A DNA stretch of 6,815 nt from Sphingobacteriales bacterium (GTDB lineage: Bacteria > Bacteroidota > Bacteroidia > Chitinophagales > Chitinophagaceae), in assembly GCA_947472965.1 (NCBI GenBank), contig CANJEF010000065.1, positions 1 to 6,815 of the forward strand, given 5' to 3'. Every line of letters starts with the position of its first letter. Position 1 is the first letter of the stretch. The notes beneath the pieces were generated by a model. The model did no database searches, was not told the DNA's origin, and was given only the letters and a program-made list of their open reading frames with translations. A program made the position numbers and the translations under genes. Shown here piece by piece: positions 1 to 6,172 of the stretch.

Positions 1-73
1 GCGGGAGTAGCTCAGTTGGTAGAGCGATAGCCTTCCAAGCTATAGGTCGCGGGTTCGAGCCTCGTCTCCCGCT
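1..73 (+). tRNA. tRNA-Gly (anticodon UCC)
   Basis: The full cloverleaf folds by eye. The 7-bp acceptor stem is GCGGGAG (1-7) with CTCCCGC (66-72), and the discriminator is T73. The anticodon stem ATAGC/GCTAT (27-31/39-43) encloses the loop CTTCCAA, with anticodon TCC at 34-36. The T stem is 49-53/61-65 with loop TTCGAGC. CCA is not encoded: CGC follows position 73. The gene starts at the first base of the window, so its promoter and any upstream tRNAs are not visible. It is the first visible member of a tRNA-Gly, tRNA-Thr, tuf cluster that is common in Bacteroidota. Confidence 0.96.
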
Positions 74-97
74 CGCATGCCGCAACAGTGGTTTCCA

Positions 98-373
<276 letters not shown>

Positions 374-504
374 TTCAGTTCAATTCCTTAATGATGGCCG
401 CTGAGGGTGAGGGAAAAGTATCTGGGGTTCAGCTTTCCACTAATCAACTCAATCCAGTCTTCATCTCATTTTTTGAATCTTTTTTCGTTTTGTTACCCAG
501 TAAA
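374..504. other. non-coding spacer with decayed tRNA-Thr repeat fragments
   Basis: This is part of the 484-nt gap between tRNA-Thr and tuf. It contains a short T-loop fragment (GTTCAATTCC, 378-387) and a degenerate unit start (TCTGGGGTTC, 421-430), 68 nt after the fourth unit. The remainder is AT-rich. A 63-aa open frame at 407-598 resembles nothing known to me and runs through the inverted repeat and the promoter candidate, so I do not call it a gene. No clear terminator for the tRNA transcript is visible here. Confidence 0.6.
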
Positions 505-548
505 GTTGTATTCCCAATGGACTCAATTTAAGAGCATTGGGATACAAC
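505..548. repeat. imperfect inverted repeat upstream of the tuf promoter
   Basis: The left arm GTTGTATTCCCAATG (505-519) pairs with CATTGGGATACAAC (535-548), giving 14 bp with a single bulged T and a 15-nt loop. The following + strand sequence is A-rich rather than T-rich, so it does not fit a classical terminator for the tRNA transcript. It ends about 50 nt before the -7 candidate of tuf. It could be a transcript-end or processing hairpin for the tRNA operon, or a protein-binding site; the sequence does not decide between them. Confidence 0.6.
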
Positions 549-570
549 CGCAAAAAAATGAGAAAAAAAC

Positions 571-603
571 TTTTTTTATTCGACCCAAAGTGAGTTAACT
601 TTG
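571..603 (+). promoter_or_regulatory. candidate tuf promoter (Bacteroidota type)
   Basis: TAACTTTG at 596-603 matches the Bacteroidota -7 consensus TAnnTTTG exactly. A run of seven T (571-577) lies 18 nt upstream, about where the poorly conserved -33 element is expected. Transcription would begin near 610, leaving a leader of roughly 45 nt before the tuf ATG. There is no Shine-Dalgarno sequence in that leader; it is A-rich (AAAACGCATAACA just before the start). Confidence 0.6.
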
Positions 604-653
604 CCGCCGTTTCAATAGGTAAACCAAGTAAAAACAAATAAAAACGCATAACA

Positions 654-1841
654 ATGTCTAAAGAGACTTTCAAGCGGGTTAAACCCCACGTAAACATTGG
701 TACGATTGGTCACGTTGACCATGGTAAAACCACACTTACTGCTGCAATCACAGAGATTCTTTCTAAAAGAGGTCTTGCTCAAGCAAAAAAGTATGACGAA
801 ATTGATGGTGCTCCTGAAGAAAAAGAAAGGGGTATTACCATTAATACGGCGCACGTTGAGTACGAGACTGACTCTCGTCACTACGCACACGTAGATTGCC
901 CAGGCCACGCTGACTATATCAAGAACATGATTACAGGTGCTGCCCAAATGGACGGAGCGATTCTAGTGGTTGCTGCTACAGACGGACCTATGCCACAAAC
1001 AAAAGAGCACATCCTTCTTGCACATCAGGTTGGTGTTCCTCGTATTGTTGTTTTCATGAACAAGGTTGACTTGGTTGATGATCCTGAATTGCTTGAACTT
1101 GTTGAAATGGAGATCCGCGAAGAACTTACAAAGCGTGGTTTCGATGGTGATGCTACACCAATCATCAAGGGTTCTGCTACCGGTGCTTTGGCTGGTGAAG
1201 AAAAATGGGTTGGGCATATCAATGAATTGATGGATGCTGTTGACTCATACATTCCACTTCCTCCTCGTCCGGTTGATCTTCCTTTCTTGATGTCAGTTGA
1301 AGACGTATTTACGATCACAGGTCGTGGTACAGTTGCAACAGGACGTATCGAGCGTGGAAGGATTAAGGTTGGTGAAGGTGTTGAAATCGTTGGTATGATG
1401 ACCGATAAATTAACTTCAACGTGTACTGGTGTTGAGATGTTCCGTAAACTACTTGACGAAGGTGAAGCAGGAGATAATGCAGGTATATTGTTGCGTGGTA
1501 TTGAGAAGAGCCAGATCCGTCGTGGAATGGTAATTTGTAAGCCAGGTTCAATAACTCCACACTCTGATTTCAAAGGTGAAGTATACGTATTGAGCAAGGA
1601 TGAAGGTGGACGTCACACTCCATTTTTCAACAAATACCGCCCTCAGTTCTATTTCCGTACTACAGACGTTACTGGAGAGTGTGAACTTCCAGAAGGTACA
1701 GAAATGGTTATGCCTGGTGACAATACCAGCATAACTGTAAAACTCATCCAACCAATCGCAATGGAAAAAGGTTTGAAGTTTGCGATTCGTGAAGGTGGAC
1801 GTACAGTAGGCGCAGGCCAGGTTACTGAAATCCTGAAATAA
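654..1841 (+). CDS. tuf: elongation factor Tu (EF-Tu)
   Basis: EF-Tu is the GTPase that carries aminoacyl-tRNA to the ribosomal A site in the cytoplasm. The 395-aa length is normal for the family. The G domain shows the P loop GHVDHGKT (19-26), the switch I region with [10 protein letters not shown] (54-63), DCPGHADY (81-88), NKVD (136-139) and the GSA guanine-binding motif (173-175). Domain II follows with [19 protein letters not shown] near 217-235. Domain III ends with [15 protein letters not shown], the usual C terminus. The start MSKETFKR is the conventional N terminus and is preceded by an A-rich leader rather than a ribosome-binding site. The gene lies between tRNA-Thr and tRNA-Trp, as is common in the phylum, with its own promoter candidate and a downstream hairpin. 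No frameshift or missing catalytic residue is seen; His85 in DCPGHAD, the catalytic histidine, is present. Confidence 0.99.
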   Translation: MSKETFKRVKPHVNIGTIGHVDHGKTTLTAAITEILSKRGLAQAKKYDEIDGAPEEKERGITINTAHVEYETDSRHYAHVDCPGHADYIKNMITGAAQMDGAILVVAATDGPMPQTKEHILLAHQVGVPRIVVFMNKVDLVDDPELLELVEMEIREELTKRGFDGDATPIIKGSATGALAGEEKWVGHINELMDAVDSYIPLPPRPVDLPFLMSVEDVFTITGRGTVATGRIERGRIKVGEGVEIVGMMTDKLTSTCTGVEMFRKLLDEGEAGDNAGILLRGIEKSQIRRGMVICKPGSITPHSDFKGEVYVLSKDEGGRHTPFFNKYRPQFYFRTTDVTGECELPEGTEMVMPGDNTSITVKLIQPIAMEKGLKFAIREGGRTVGAGQVTEILK

Positions 1842-1882
1842 GCATTGATTACGGTCAAATGATGATCGAATGTAAAGCATAA

Positions 1883-1919
1883 AAGAAAAGTACCTGGATA
1901 CCCATCCGGGTACTTTCTT
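1883..1919 (+). terminator. hairpin terminator or attenuator after tuf
   Basis: AAAGTACCTGGAT (1887-1899) pairs with ATCCGGGTACTTT (1904-1916): 13 bp including one G-U pair, with the 4-nt loop ACCC. Three further pairs are possible past a bulged A. The downstream tract TTTCTTA is a poor T run, so termination may be partial, or the hairpin may be a 3' end/processing signal. It separates tuf from tRNA-Trp. Confidence 0.7.
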
Positions 1920-1948
1920 ACTAAATGGATAAACCATTTTTTTGCAAT

Positions 1949-2022
1949 ACGGGCATAGTTCAATGGTAGAATAGAGGTCTCCAAAACCTTTGATCTGGGT
2001 TCGAATCCTAGTGCCCGTGCCA
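1949..2022 (+). tRNA. tRNA-Trp (anticodon CCA), 3' CCA encoded
   Basis: The acceptor stem ACGGGCA (1949-1955) pairs with TGCCCGT (2012-2018), and the discriminator G2019 is the expected identity base for tryptophan. The anticodon stem GAGGT/ACCTT (1974-1978/1986-1990) encloses CTCCAAA, with anticodon CCA at 1981-1983. The T loop TTCGAAT is canonical. Bases 2020-2022 read CCA, so the 3' end appears encoded, unlike in the two tRNAs at the start of the window. The tuf, tRNA-Trp, secE order is typical of Bacteroidota and many other bacteria. Confidence 0.96.
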
Positions 2023-2073
2023 ATGAAAGTTTGATTAACTTAGTTATCGAAATTTAGCATACAAACCTTGCAC

Positions 2074-2268
2074 ATGAACAAAATACAAACATATTTCAAA
2101 GACTCTTATAAGGAACTTACTGAAAAAGTGACCTGGCCAAACTGGCAACAGCTCCAACAGTCAACCATGATTGTGTTGGTAGCAACCGTCATCATCACCG
2201 CCATTGTTTGGGTGCTTGATCTTGGAAGTAGCTCAGTTCTTAAATTCATCTATTCATTGTTCAAGTAA
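2074..2268 (+). CDS. secE: preprotein translocase subunit SecE
   Basis: SecE is the small membrane subunit of the SecYEG channel and clamps SecY in the inner membrane. The product is 64 aa, the usual size for the short single-span form. It has an amphipathic N-terminal helix (about 4-18), the conserved turn KVTWP (18-22), and one membrane segment at about 32-48, followed by a short C-terminal tail. I start at ATG 2074 (MNKIQTYFKD). An in-frame TTG two codons upstream would give a longer form, but the ATG start matches the family N terminus. The stop codon overlaps the nusG start in TAATG, so the two are translationally coupled and cotranscribed. No Shine-Dalgarno sequence is visible. Confidence 0.95.
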   Translation: MNKIQTYFKDSYKELTEKVTWPNWQQLQQSTMIVLVATVIITAIVWVLDLGSSSVLKFIYSLFK

Positions 2269-2837
2269 TGGAAACCAATACAACAATTCAAGAGGAATCA
2301 AAATGGTATGTGCTGAGGGTAATCAGTGGCAAGGAACGGAAGATCAAGGAATACCTGGATAAGGATATTCTACGTAACCACTGGGATAATGTAATCAAAC
2401 AAATTTTTCTACCTGTAGAAAAAGTGTATAAGGTGCAGAACGGGAAAAAAGTGATGCGTGAACGCAACTTTTATCCTGGCTATGTAATGATTGAATGTGT
2501 TGGAGGCAAACTCCACGATGATATTATTGCAGCAATTAAAAATACAACCAATGTTATTCATTTTCTTGGAAAGGAAAATCCAATTGCATTGCGTAAATCC
2601 GAGGTGAACAAGATGCTCGGCAAGATGGATGAGATGAATGAAGCTGGCGGACTTACTATGAGTGAACCGTTTATCATTGGTGAAACCATCAAGATAGTGG
2701 ACGGACCATTCAACGACTTCAACGGTGTAATTGAAGAGGTAAATGATGAAAAGAAGAAACTCAAGGTAACGGTTAAGATCTTTGGAAGATCTACACCTGT
2801 GGAGCTCAATTATATGCAGGTCGAAAAAATTTCTTAA
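2268..2837 (+). CDS. nusG: transcription termination/antitermination factor NusG
   Basis: NusG binds RNA polymerase at the clamp, modulates pausing and Rho termination, and can link polymerase to the ribosome. The product is 189 aa, normal for the family. The N-terminal NGN domain begins with KWYVLRVISGKE (12-23) and contains the signature FYPGYVMIE (68-76), which lies on the polymerase-contacting face. The C-terminal KOW domain covers about 135-188, with GETIKIVDGPFNDFNG (138-153) and ending NYMQVEKIS. There is a linker of about 20 residues, including a Met/Glu-rich stretch. The ATG overlaps the secE stop by one base, so this start is fixed by context. A strong palindromic terminator lies 17 nt past the stop, so the tuf-secE-nusG block ends here rather than reading into rplK as in many bacteria. 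Confidence 0.97.
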   Translation: METNTTIQEESKWYVLRVISGKERKIKEYLDKDILRNHWDNVIKQIFLPVEKVYKVQNGKKVMRERNFYPGYVMIECVGGKLHDDIIAAIKNTTNVIHFLGKENPIALRKSEVNKMLGKMDEMNEAGGLTMSEPFIIGETIKIVDGPFNDFNGVIEEVNDEKKKLKVTVKIFGRSTPVELNYMQVEKIS

Positions 2838-2854
2838 GAAAAAAAGTAGATAAT

Positions 2855-2883
2855 AAAAAAGGTAGCAATTGCTACCTTTTTTT
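2855..2883. terminator. bidirectional intrinsic terminator between nusG and the histone-like gene
   Basis: GGTAGCAATTGCTACC (2861-2876) is a perfect 16-bp palindrome flanked by six A on the left (2855-2860) and seven T on the right (2877-2883). Read on either strand it gives a hairpin followed by a T run, so it can end both nusG (+) and the converging minus-strand gene whose stop is at 2905. As RNA, the innermost bases would open to form the loop. Confidence 0.9.
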
Positions 2884-2904
2884 ATTTGATGTATTCACTA
2901 CTAT

Positions 2905-3420
2905 TTAATTAGTGGTGCCGCCATTTGAGGATTCATCATGTGAATGATTTTCCTGTGTGGGTTCAATTGCTGCTGGGGTTGGCATTACAATTGGAGCTGC
3001 GGCTTTAGGGGCACTTGCTTTTTTAGCTTTCTTTTTTGGGGCTGCTTTCTTCGGTGCTGGTTTACTTGCTGCTTTTACTGCTGGTTTTGGAGTTGCTTTT
3101 TTAAAAGCCGCTTTTTTAACAGCTGGTTTTGTTGCAGCTTTTCTAGGCGCTGCTTTTTTTGCTGCAGGTTTCTTTGCTGCTTTTTTAGGAGCTGCTTTCT
3201 TTACTACTTTCTTTGCTGCTTTTTTAGGAGCCGCTTTTTTTGCTGCCTTCTTTACGGATTTTTTTGGGGCCGCTTTTTTGGATATTGCCTTTTTTACAGT
3301 CTTTTTTGCGGCTTTTTTTGGAGCAGCTTTTTTATTGCTCTTTTTGGCTACCTTTTTGGCAGCTTTTTTAGGAGCCGCTTTTTTTGCTGGTTTTTTGGCT
3401 GATTTTTTTGCTGATGCCAT
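2905..3420 (-). CDS. histone H1-like Lys/Ala/Pro-rich DNA-binding protein
   Basis: The 171-aa product starts MASAKKSAKKPAKK. Residues 1 to about 140 are almost entirely Lys, Ala and Pro, in imperfect repeats of KKAAPKKAAKK type. I count 57 lysines, one arginine (93), and no Asp or Glu before residue 153. The last 30 or so residues change to a Pro/Thr/Ser/Asn and acidic tail (about 143-171, with PTQENHSHDESSNGG). There is no globular domain, Cys or Trp. The composition matches the disordered tails of eukaryotic H1 and bacterial H1-like proteins such as the chlamydial Hc family and AlgP. The likely role is nonspecific nucleic-acid binding and nucleoid compaction; an RNA or ribosome-assembly role is possible. 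It opposes all neighbouring genes and shares their terminator. Internal repetition makes length variation likely. The leader is A-rich with A at -3 and no Shine-Dalgarno sequence. I am sure of the class, not of the function. Confidence 0.88.
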   Translation of the reverse strand: MASAKKSAKKPAKKAAPKKAAKKVAKKSNKKAAPKKAAKKTVKKAISKKAAPKKSVKKAAKKAAPKKAAKKVVKKAAPKKAAKKPAAKKAAPRKAATKPAVKKAAFKKATPKPAVKAASKPAPKKAAPKKKAKKASAPKAAAPIVMPTPAAIEPTQENHSHDESSNGGTTN

Positions 3421-3602
3421 GGTTTTAAGATTTTAAATGGGGGGTTAGTAATTTGAAGGGAAATTTAGCAATAAATTTTCAATAATATTTTTTGCTGACC
3501 ATTTTTTTTAACAATAAGCACTCTTTTTTGTTATTAAAATTTTTTCTGTGTTATAAATAGAAGGAAAGTGCAATAAATGGACGACAAATCAACTTTTTTC
3601 AA
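3421..3602. other. AT-rich divergent intergenic region, histone-like gene side
   Basis: This is the first part of the 300-nt spacer between two divergently transcribed genes. It is very AT-rich with many A and T runs and no open frame worth calling. Reading the minus strand, TAAATTTC (plus 3460-3467) is one mismatch from the -7 consensus TAnnTTTG and could serve the histone-like gene, but I see no convincing -33 partner, so I leave it unassigned. Confidence 0.45.
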
Positions 3603-3638
3603 TTTTTTCGCCTGCTATAAAAAAAAGGATTACATTTG
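3603..3638 (+). promoter_or_regulatory. candidate rplK operon promoter
   Basis: TACATTTG at 3631-3638 is an exact match to the Bacteroidota -7 box TAnnTTTG. A run of six T (3603-3608) lies 22 nt upstream, in the region of the -33 element, a little farther than in the tuf promoter candidate. Predicted transcription starts near 3644, immediately at the hairpin that follows. The operon needs its own promoter because nusG upstream is cut off by a terminator and a gene on the opposite strand. Confidence 0.6.
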
Positions 3639-3643
3639 CACCC

Positions 3644-3669
3644 CCATTCAAAAGCTTTTTTTTGAATGG
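3644..3669 (+). promoter_or_regulatory. leader hairpin at the predicted 5' end of the rplK mRNA
   Basis: CCATTCAAAA (3644-3653) pairs perfectly with TTTTGAATGG (3660-3669) around the 6-nt loop GCTTTT. Its left arm begins about 6 nt past the -7 box, so in the transcript the stem would sit at or within a base or two of the 5' end. It could stabilise the mRNA or be a feedback site for L1 or L11. I see no clear mimic of the 23S L1-binding site, so the role is open. Confidence 0.6.
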
Positions 3670-3720
3670 ATTTGGAAGTTTTGACAAATTCAAAACGCTA
3701 TCACCAAAAAAAAATAAACT

Positions 3721-4164
3721 ATGGCTAAAGAAATTTCAGGCTATGTAAAGTTGCAGGTCAAAGGCGGCCAAGCCAACCCTGCACCTCCTGTTGGACCTGC
3801 ACTCGGTTCCAAAGGTGTTAACATCATGGAGTTCTGCAAACAGTATAATGCAAGAACCCAAGACAAAATAGGGAAGGTATTGCCTGTTTTGATTACTGTT
3901 TACACAGACAAATCATTCGACTTCATCATCAAGACTCCTCCGGCAGCTGTTCAGTTGCTTGAGGCCACCAAACTCCAAAGTGGTTCGAAGGAACCCAATC
4001 GCGTTAAGGTTGGTAAGGTAACCTGGCCCCAAATTGAGGCCATTGCTAAAGATAAGATGTCTGACTTGAACTGTTTTACTGACGAAAGCGCCATGCGAAT
4101 GGTTGCTGGAACAGCACGCAGCATGGGCATCACTGTTGATGGCAAAGCGCCTTGGGAAAATTAA
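3721..4164 (+). CDS. rplK: 50S ribosomal protein L11
   Basis: L11 binds the GTPase-associated centre of 23S rRNA at the base of the L12 stalk and takes part in factor-dependent GTP hydrolysis. The 147-aa product is slightly longer than the usual 141-142. The N-terminal domain carries [10 protein letters not shown] (20-29), the proline-rich segment at the thiostrepton/micrococcin pocket, with Pro22, Pro23 and Pro26 all present. KTPPA (71-75) marks the interdomain region. The RNA-binding C-terminal domain ends with [17 protein letters not shown] (125-141) and a short GKAPWEN tail. The ATG follows a long A run with no Shine-Dalgarno sequence. It is the first gene of an rplK-rplA-rplJ-rplL unit and lies 26 nt before rplA. 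Confidence 0.98.
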   Translation: MAKEISGYVKLQVKGGQANPAPPVGPALGSKGVNIMEFCKQYNARTQDKIGKVLPVLITVYTDKSFDFIIKTPPAAVQLLEATKLQSGSKEPNRVKVGKVTWPQIEAIAKDKMSDLNCFTDESAMRMVAGTARSMGITVDGKAPWEN

Positions 4165-4190
4165 TTCTTCACACCTTAAAAAAAATTAAG

Positions 4191-4883
4191 ATGGGAATCA
4201 CAAAAAAGAGAAAAGCAATTGCCGGCAAAGTGGATGCCAATAAAACATATTCACTAGCTGAAGCATCAAGTCTTGTTAAGGAAATAAATTGTACAAAATT
4301 CGATAGTTCTGTAGACCTGCACATCAAGTTGGGTGTTGACCCTAAAAAGGCCGACCAGCTTGTTCGCGGAACAGTAACACTTCCTCATGGAACTGGAAAG
4401 ACCAAGAAAGTTCTTGTGCTTTGTACTCCTGATAAAGAAGCTGAAGCAAAGGCAGCGGGCGCCGACTATGTTGGACTTGATGAGTTCATACAAAAAATCG
4501 AAAGCGGTTGGACTGATATCGATGTAATTATCGCTACACCTTCTGTAATGCCTAAAATCGGTAAGCTTGGTAAGGTGTTAGGTCCTCGTAACCTCATGCC
4601 TAATCCCAAAACAGGTACTGTAACCAATAACGTAACAGAAGCTGTTAACGATGTAAAAGCGGGTAAGGTTGCCTTTAAAGTGGATAAAGCTGGTATCGTT
4701 CATGCCTCCATTGGAAGGGTTAGTTTCTCTCCAGAAAAAATCAACGAAAACAGCCAAGAGTTCCTGAATGCAATCATGAGGGCAAAGCCTTCCTCCTCAA
4801 AGGGAGCTTACCTGAAGAGTGTTTTTATGGCCTCCACCATGAGTCCATCCATTTCCGTAGATACCAAAGTGCTCATTCATTGA
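4191..4883 (+). CDS. rplA: 50S ribosomal protein L1
   Basis: L1 forms the mobile stalk at the ribosomal E site and helps move deacylated tRNA out. In many bacteria it also represses its own operon by binding the leader. The product from ATG 4191 ([15 protein letters not shown]) is 230 aa, the normal length. A longer frame from a TTG at 4152 would overlap rplK and add 13 residues foreign to the family, so I reject that start. Domain I is split (about 1-65 and 160-230) around domain II. The family signature [16 protein letters not shown] lies at 130-145, with Asn where many L1 proteins have Gly. The C terminus [20 protein letters not shown] (201-220) is typical. It is followed after 32 nt by rplJ. 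Confidence 0.97.
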   Translation: MGITKKRKAIAGKVDANKTYSLAEASSLVKEINCTKFDSSVDLHIKLGVDPKKADQLVRGTVTLPHGTGKTKKVLVLCTPDKEAEAKAAGADYVGLDEFIQKIESGWTDIDVIIATPSVMPKIGKLGKVLGPRNLMPNPKTGTVTNNVTEAVNDVKAGKVAFKVDKAGIVHASIGRVSFSPEKINENSQEFLNAIMRAKPSSSKGAYLKSVFMASTMSPSISVDTKVLIH

Positions 4884-4915
4884 TCACTGTTCATAAATAA
4901 TTAAAAAGCTTTACC

Positions 4916-5431
4916 ATGACAAAGCAGGAAAAAAACGAATTAATCGGCATACTGAAAGAGAAATTCGGTCAATACAATAACTTCTATGTAACCAATACTG
5001 AGTCCCTCAGTGTTGCACAAATTGGAAAATTAAGGCGCCTTTGTTTCAATAAGAATGTTGAAATGAAAGTTGCAAAGAATACTTTGATCCGCAAGGCTCT
5101 CGAACAACTTGACGAGTCAAAATACCAGGGAACATTTGAAGCCTTGAATGGCGTAACAGCGCTTATGTTTTCAGAAAGTGCAAAAGAGCCAGCTCTAATT
5201 CTGACTGGATTCAGAAAGGGTATTAATGCTCCTAAGCCAGTCCTGAAAGCAGCTTTTATTGACGGCGATGTATTTTTAGGGGATGACAAATTAGCGGTTT
5301 TGAAAGACCTGAAGAGCAAGAAGGATTTGGTGGGCGAAGTGCTTGGATTGCTTCAGTCTCCTGCCAAGCGAGTATTGGCTGGTTTGTTGCACCATCACGA
5401 GAAGCAGGCCGAGACTGCAGCAGCAGAATAG
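4916..5431 (+). CDS. rplJ: 50S ribosomal protein L10
   Basis: L10 anchors L12 dimers to the ribosome and, as the L10-L12 complex, often represses its own mRNA. The product is 171 aa, near the family length. The N-terminal RNA-binding domain includes EMKVAKNTLIRKAL (49-62), the classic L10 signature. The C-terminal helix, about 137-158 (DLVGEVLGLLQSPAKRVLAG), is the platform for L12 dimers, and a His/Ala-rich tail ends the protein. The start MTKQEKNELI fits the family and no nearby in-frame alternative is better. The upstream gap is only 32 nt, too short for a classical L10 leader of the enterobacterial type, so any autoregulation would have to use another site, perhaps the hairpin-bearing spacer before rplL. 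Confidence 0.97.
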   Translation: MTKQEKNELIGILKEKFGQYNNFYVTNTESLSVAQIGKLRRLCFNKNVEMKVAKNTLIRKALEQLDESKYQGTFEALNGVTALMFSESAKEPALILTGFRKGINAPKPVLKAAFIDGDVFLGDDKLAVLKDLKSKKDLVGEVLGLLQSPAKRVLAGLLHHHEKQAETAAAE

Positions 5432-5453
5432 TTTAAAAAGCGAACAACCCAAC

Positions 5454-5516
5454 GCCACTGAGGTCAAAATGTGGCATATTTATAACCATCCGCTGGAGCA
5501 GTTGCTTTGAAAGCGG
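5454..5516 (+). promoter_or_regulatory. structured rplJ-rplL spacer
   Basis: The 101-nt gap holds two small stems: GCCAC/GTGGC (5454-5458/5471-5475, 12-nt loop) and CCGCT/AGCGG (5490-5494/5512-5516). Inside the second, AGC/GCT can pair around AGTT. No T tract follows either stem, so they are not terminators. They may tune the higher output of rplL relative to rplJ, by internal initiation or RNA processing, but the stems are short and could be chance. Confidence 0.3.
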
Positions 5517-5532
5517 TTCAAAAAGTAAAAAA

Positions 5533-5913
5533 ATGGCAGACGTAAAAAAATTAGCTGAACAATTAGTAGGCTTGACAGTAAAAGAAGTACAGGAATTAGC
5601 TGATGTATTGAAAGCTGATTACGGAATCGAACCAGCTGCAGCAGCAGTTGTAATGGCATCAGCAGGTGGCGACGGCGGTGGCGCTGCAGCAGCTGAAGAG
5701 AAAACATCTTTCGATGTGATCTTGGTAAGTGGCGGAGCAGGCAAGCTTGGTGTAGTAAAGATTGTTAAGGAATTGACAGGATTGGGTCTGAAGGAAGCAA
5801 AAGACCTAGTTGACGGAGCTCCTAAGCCTGTTAAAGAAGGTGTTTCTAAGGCAGAAGCTGATGACATCGCTGGCAAATTGAAAGAGGCCGGTGCTGAAGT
5901 TGAGGTGAAGTAA
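5533..5913 (+). CDS. rplL: 50S ribosomal protein L7/L12
   Basis: L12 forms the multicopy stalk that recruits EF-Tu, EF-G and other GTPases. The 126-aa product matches the family. An N-terminal dimerisation domain (1 to about 33, [21 protein letters not shown]) leads into an Ala/Gly-rich flexible hinge (35-56, [16 protein letters not shown] and AAAAEE). The globular C-terminal domain (57-126) contains [20 protein letters not shown] (75-94), the factor-binding face, and the end GAEVEVK. The leader is strongly A-rich (AAAAAGTAAAAAA) without a Shine-Dalgarno sequence, which fits very high expression in this phylum. It is the last gene before a strong terminator. Confidence 0.98.
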   Translation: MADVKKLAEQLVGLTVKEVQELADVLKADYGIEPAAAAVVMASAGGDGGGAAAAEEKTSFDVILVSGGAGKLGVVKIVKELTGLGLKEAKDLVDGAPKPVKEGVSKAEADDIAGKLKEAGAEVEVK

Positions 5914-5936
5914 TTCTCTAAAGAAATTCATAGTAG

Positions 5937-5963
5937 AAGGCCGGATCAATTCCGGCCTTTTTT
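5937..5963 (+). terminator. intrinsic terminator or attenuator between rplL and rpoB
   Basis: AAGGCCGGA (5937-5945) pairs perfectly with TCCGGCCTT (5951-5959) around the 5-nt loop TCAAT, and six T end at 5963. This is the strongest terminator in the window, 23 nt after the rplL stop. If it is leaky it would reduce rpoB transcription relative to ribosomal protein genes, as the rplL-rpoB attenuator does in E. coli; if complete, rpoB depends on its own promoter. Confidence 0.92.
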
Positions 5964-5995
5964 ATTGCCTTTCAACGACTTACTGGACCAATAAA

Positions 5996-6027
5996 TTTTT
6001 TCTTTAGATCTATTTTCACTAACTTCG
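5996..6027 (+). promoter_or_regulatory. candidate rpoB promoter, distal
   Basis: TAACTTCG (6020-6027) is one base off the TAnnTTTG consensus. It has the same layout as the tuf promoter candidate: a T run (5996-6001) 18 nt upstream, and a start-proximal GCCTTCC resembling the tuf GCCGCC. It would give a leader of about 140 nt. Confidence 0.4.
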
Positions 6028-6099
6028 CCTTCCTTTAAATTAGGCCCAATACATTTAGGCTTTAGAAAAGTAAGTCCAAGTAATTGATATTCAGATAGT

Positions 6100-6107
6100 T
6101 AAATTTG
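6100..6107 (+). promoter_or_regulatory. candidate rpoB -7 box, proximal
   Basis: TAAATTTG matches TAnnTTTG exactly, 65 nt before the rpoB ATG, but there is no convincing -33 element at the usual distance. In AT-rich DNA an isolated match can occur by chance. Confidence 0.35.
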
Positions 6108-6172
6108 AAATATTAATTTTTTGGGTTTTTTGTATTGGTGTATATAATCACATTTTAAACCACGAATAGACT

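Noticed and set aside
551..580. A7-C-T7 tract near the tuf promoter as a terminator
   Set aside because: It is a pure A/T palindrome with a one-base centre and no GC stem, so it cannot form a stable RNA terminator; the T run is better read as part of the promoter.
407..598. 63-aa plus-strand open frame before tuf
   Set aside because: It runs through the inverted repeat and the promoter candidate, resembles nothing known to me, and has irregular composition.
1025..1597. Minus-strand open frame of 190 aa inside tuf
   Set aside because: It is antisense to a complete, highly conserved EF-Tu gene, has low-complexity Ser/Pro/Ile content, and lacks recognisable motifs.
1649..2023. Minus-strand open frame of 124 aa over tRNA-Trp and the tuf 3' end
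   Set aside because: It starts in the antisense of tRNA-Trp (MARALGFEPRSK is a typical tRNA artefact) and continues antisense to tuf.
2957..3436. Plus-strand frames of 159 and 152 aa that look like a hydrophobic membrane protein
   Set aside because: They are the complement of the Lys/Ala codon repeats: AAR and GCN read backwards as Phe/Leu and Ala/Cys/Gly. The minus-strand H1-like reading has a known protein class and a proper leader and terminator.
4152..4190. Extended rplA start at TTG 4152
   Set aside because: It would overlap the end of rplK and add 13 residues not seen in L1; ATG 4191 gives the normal 230-aa protein.
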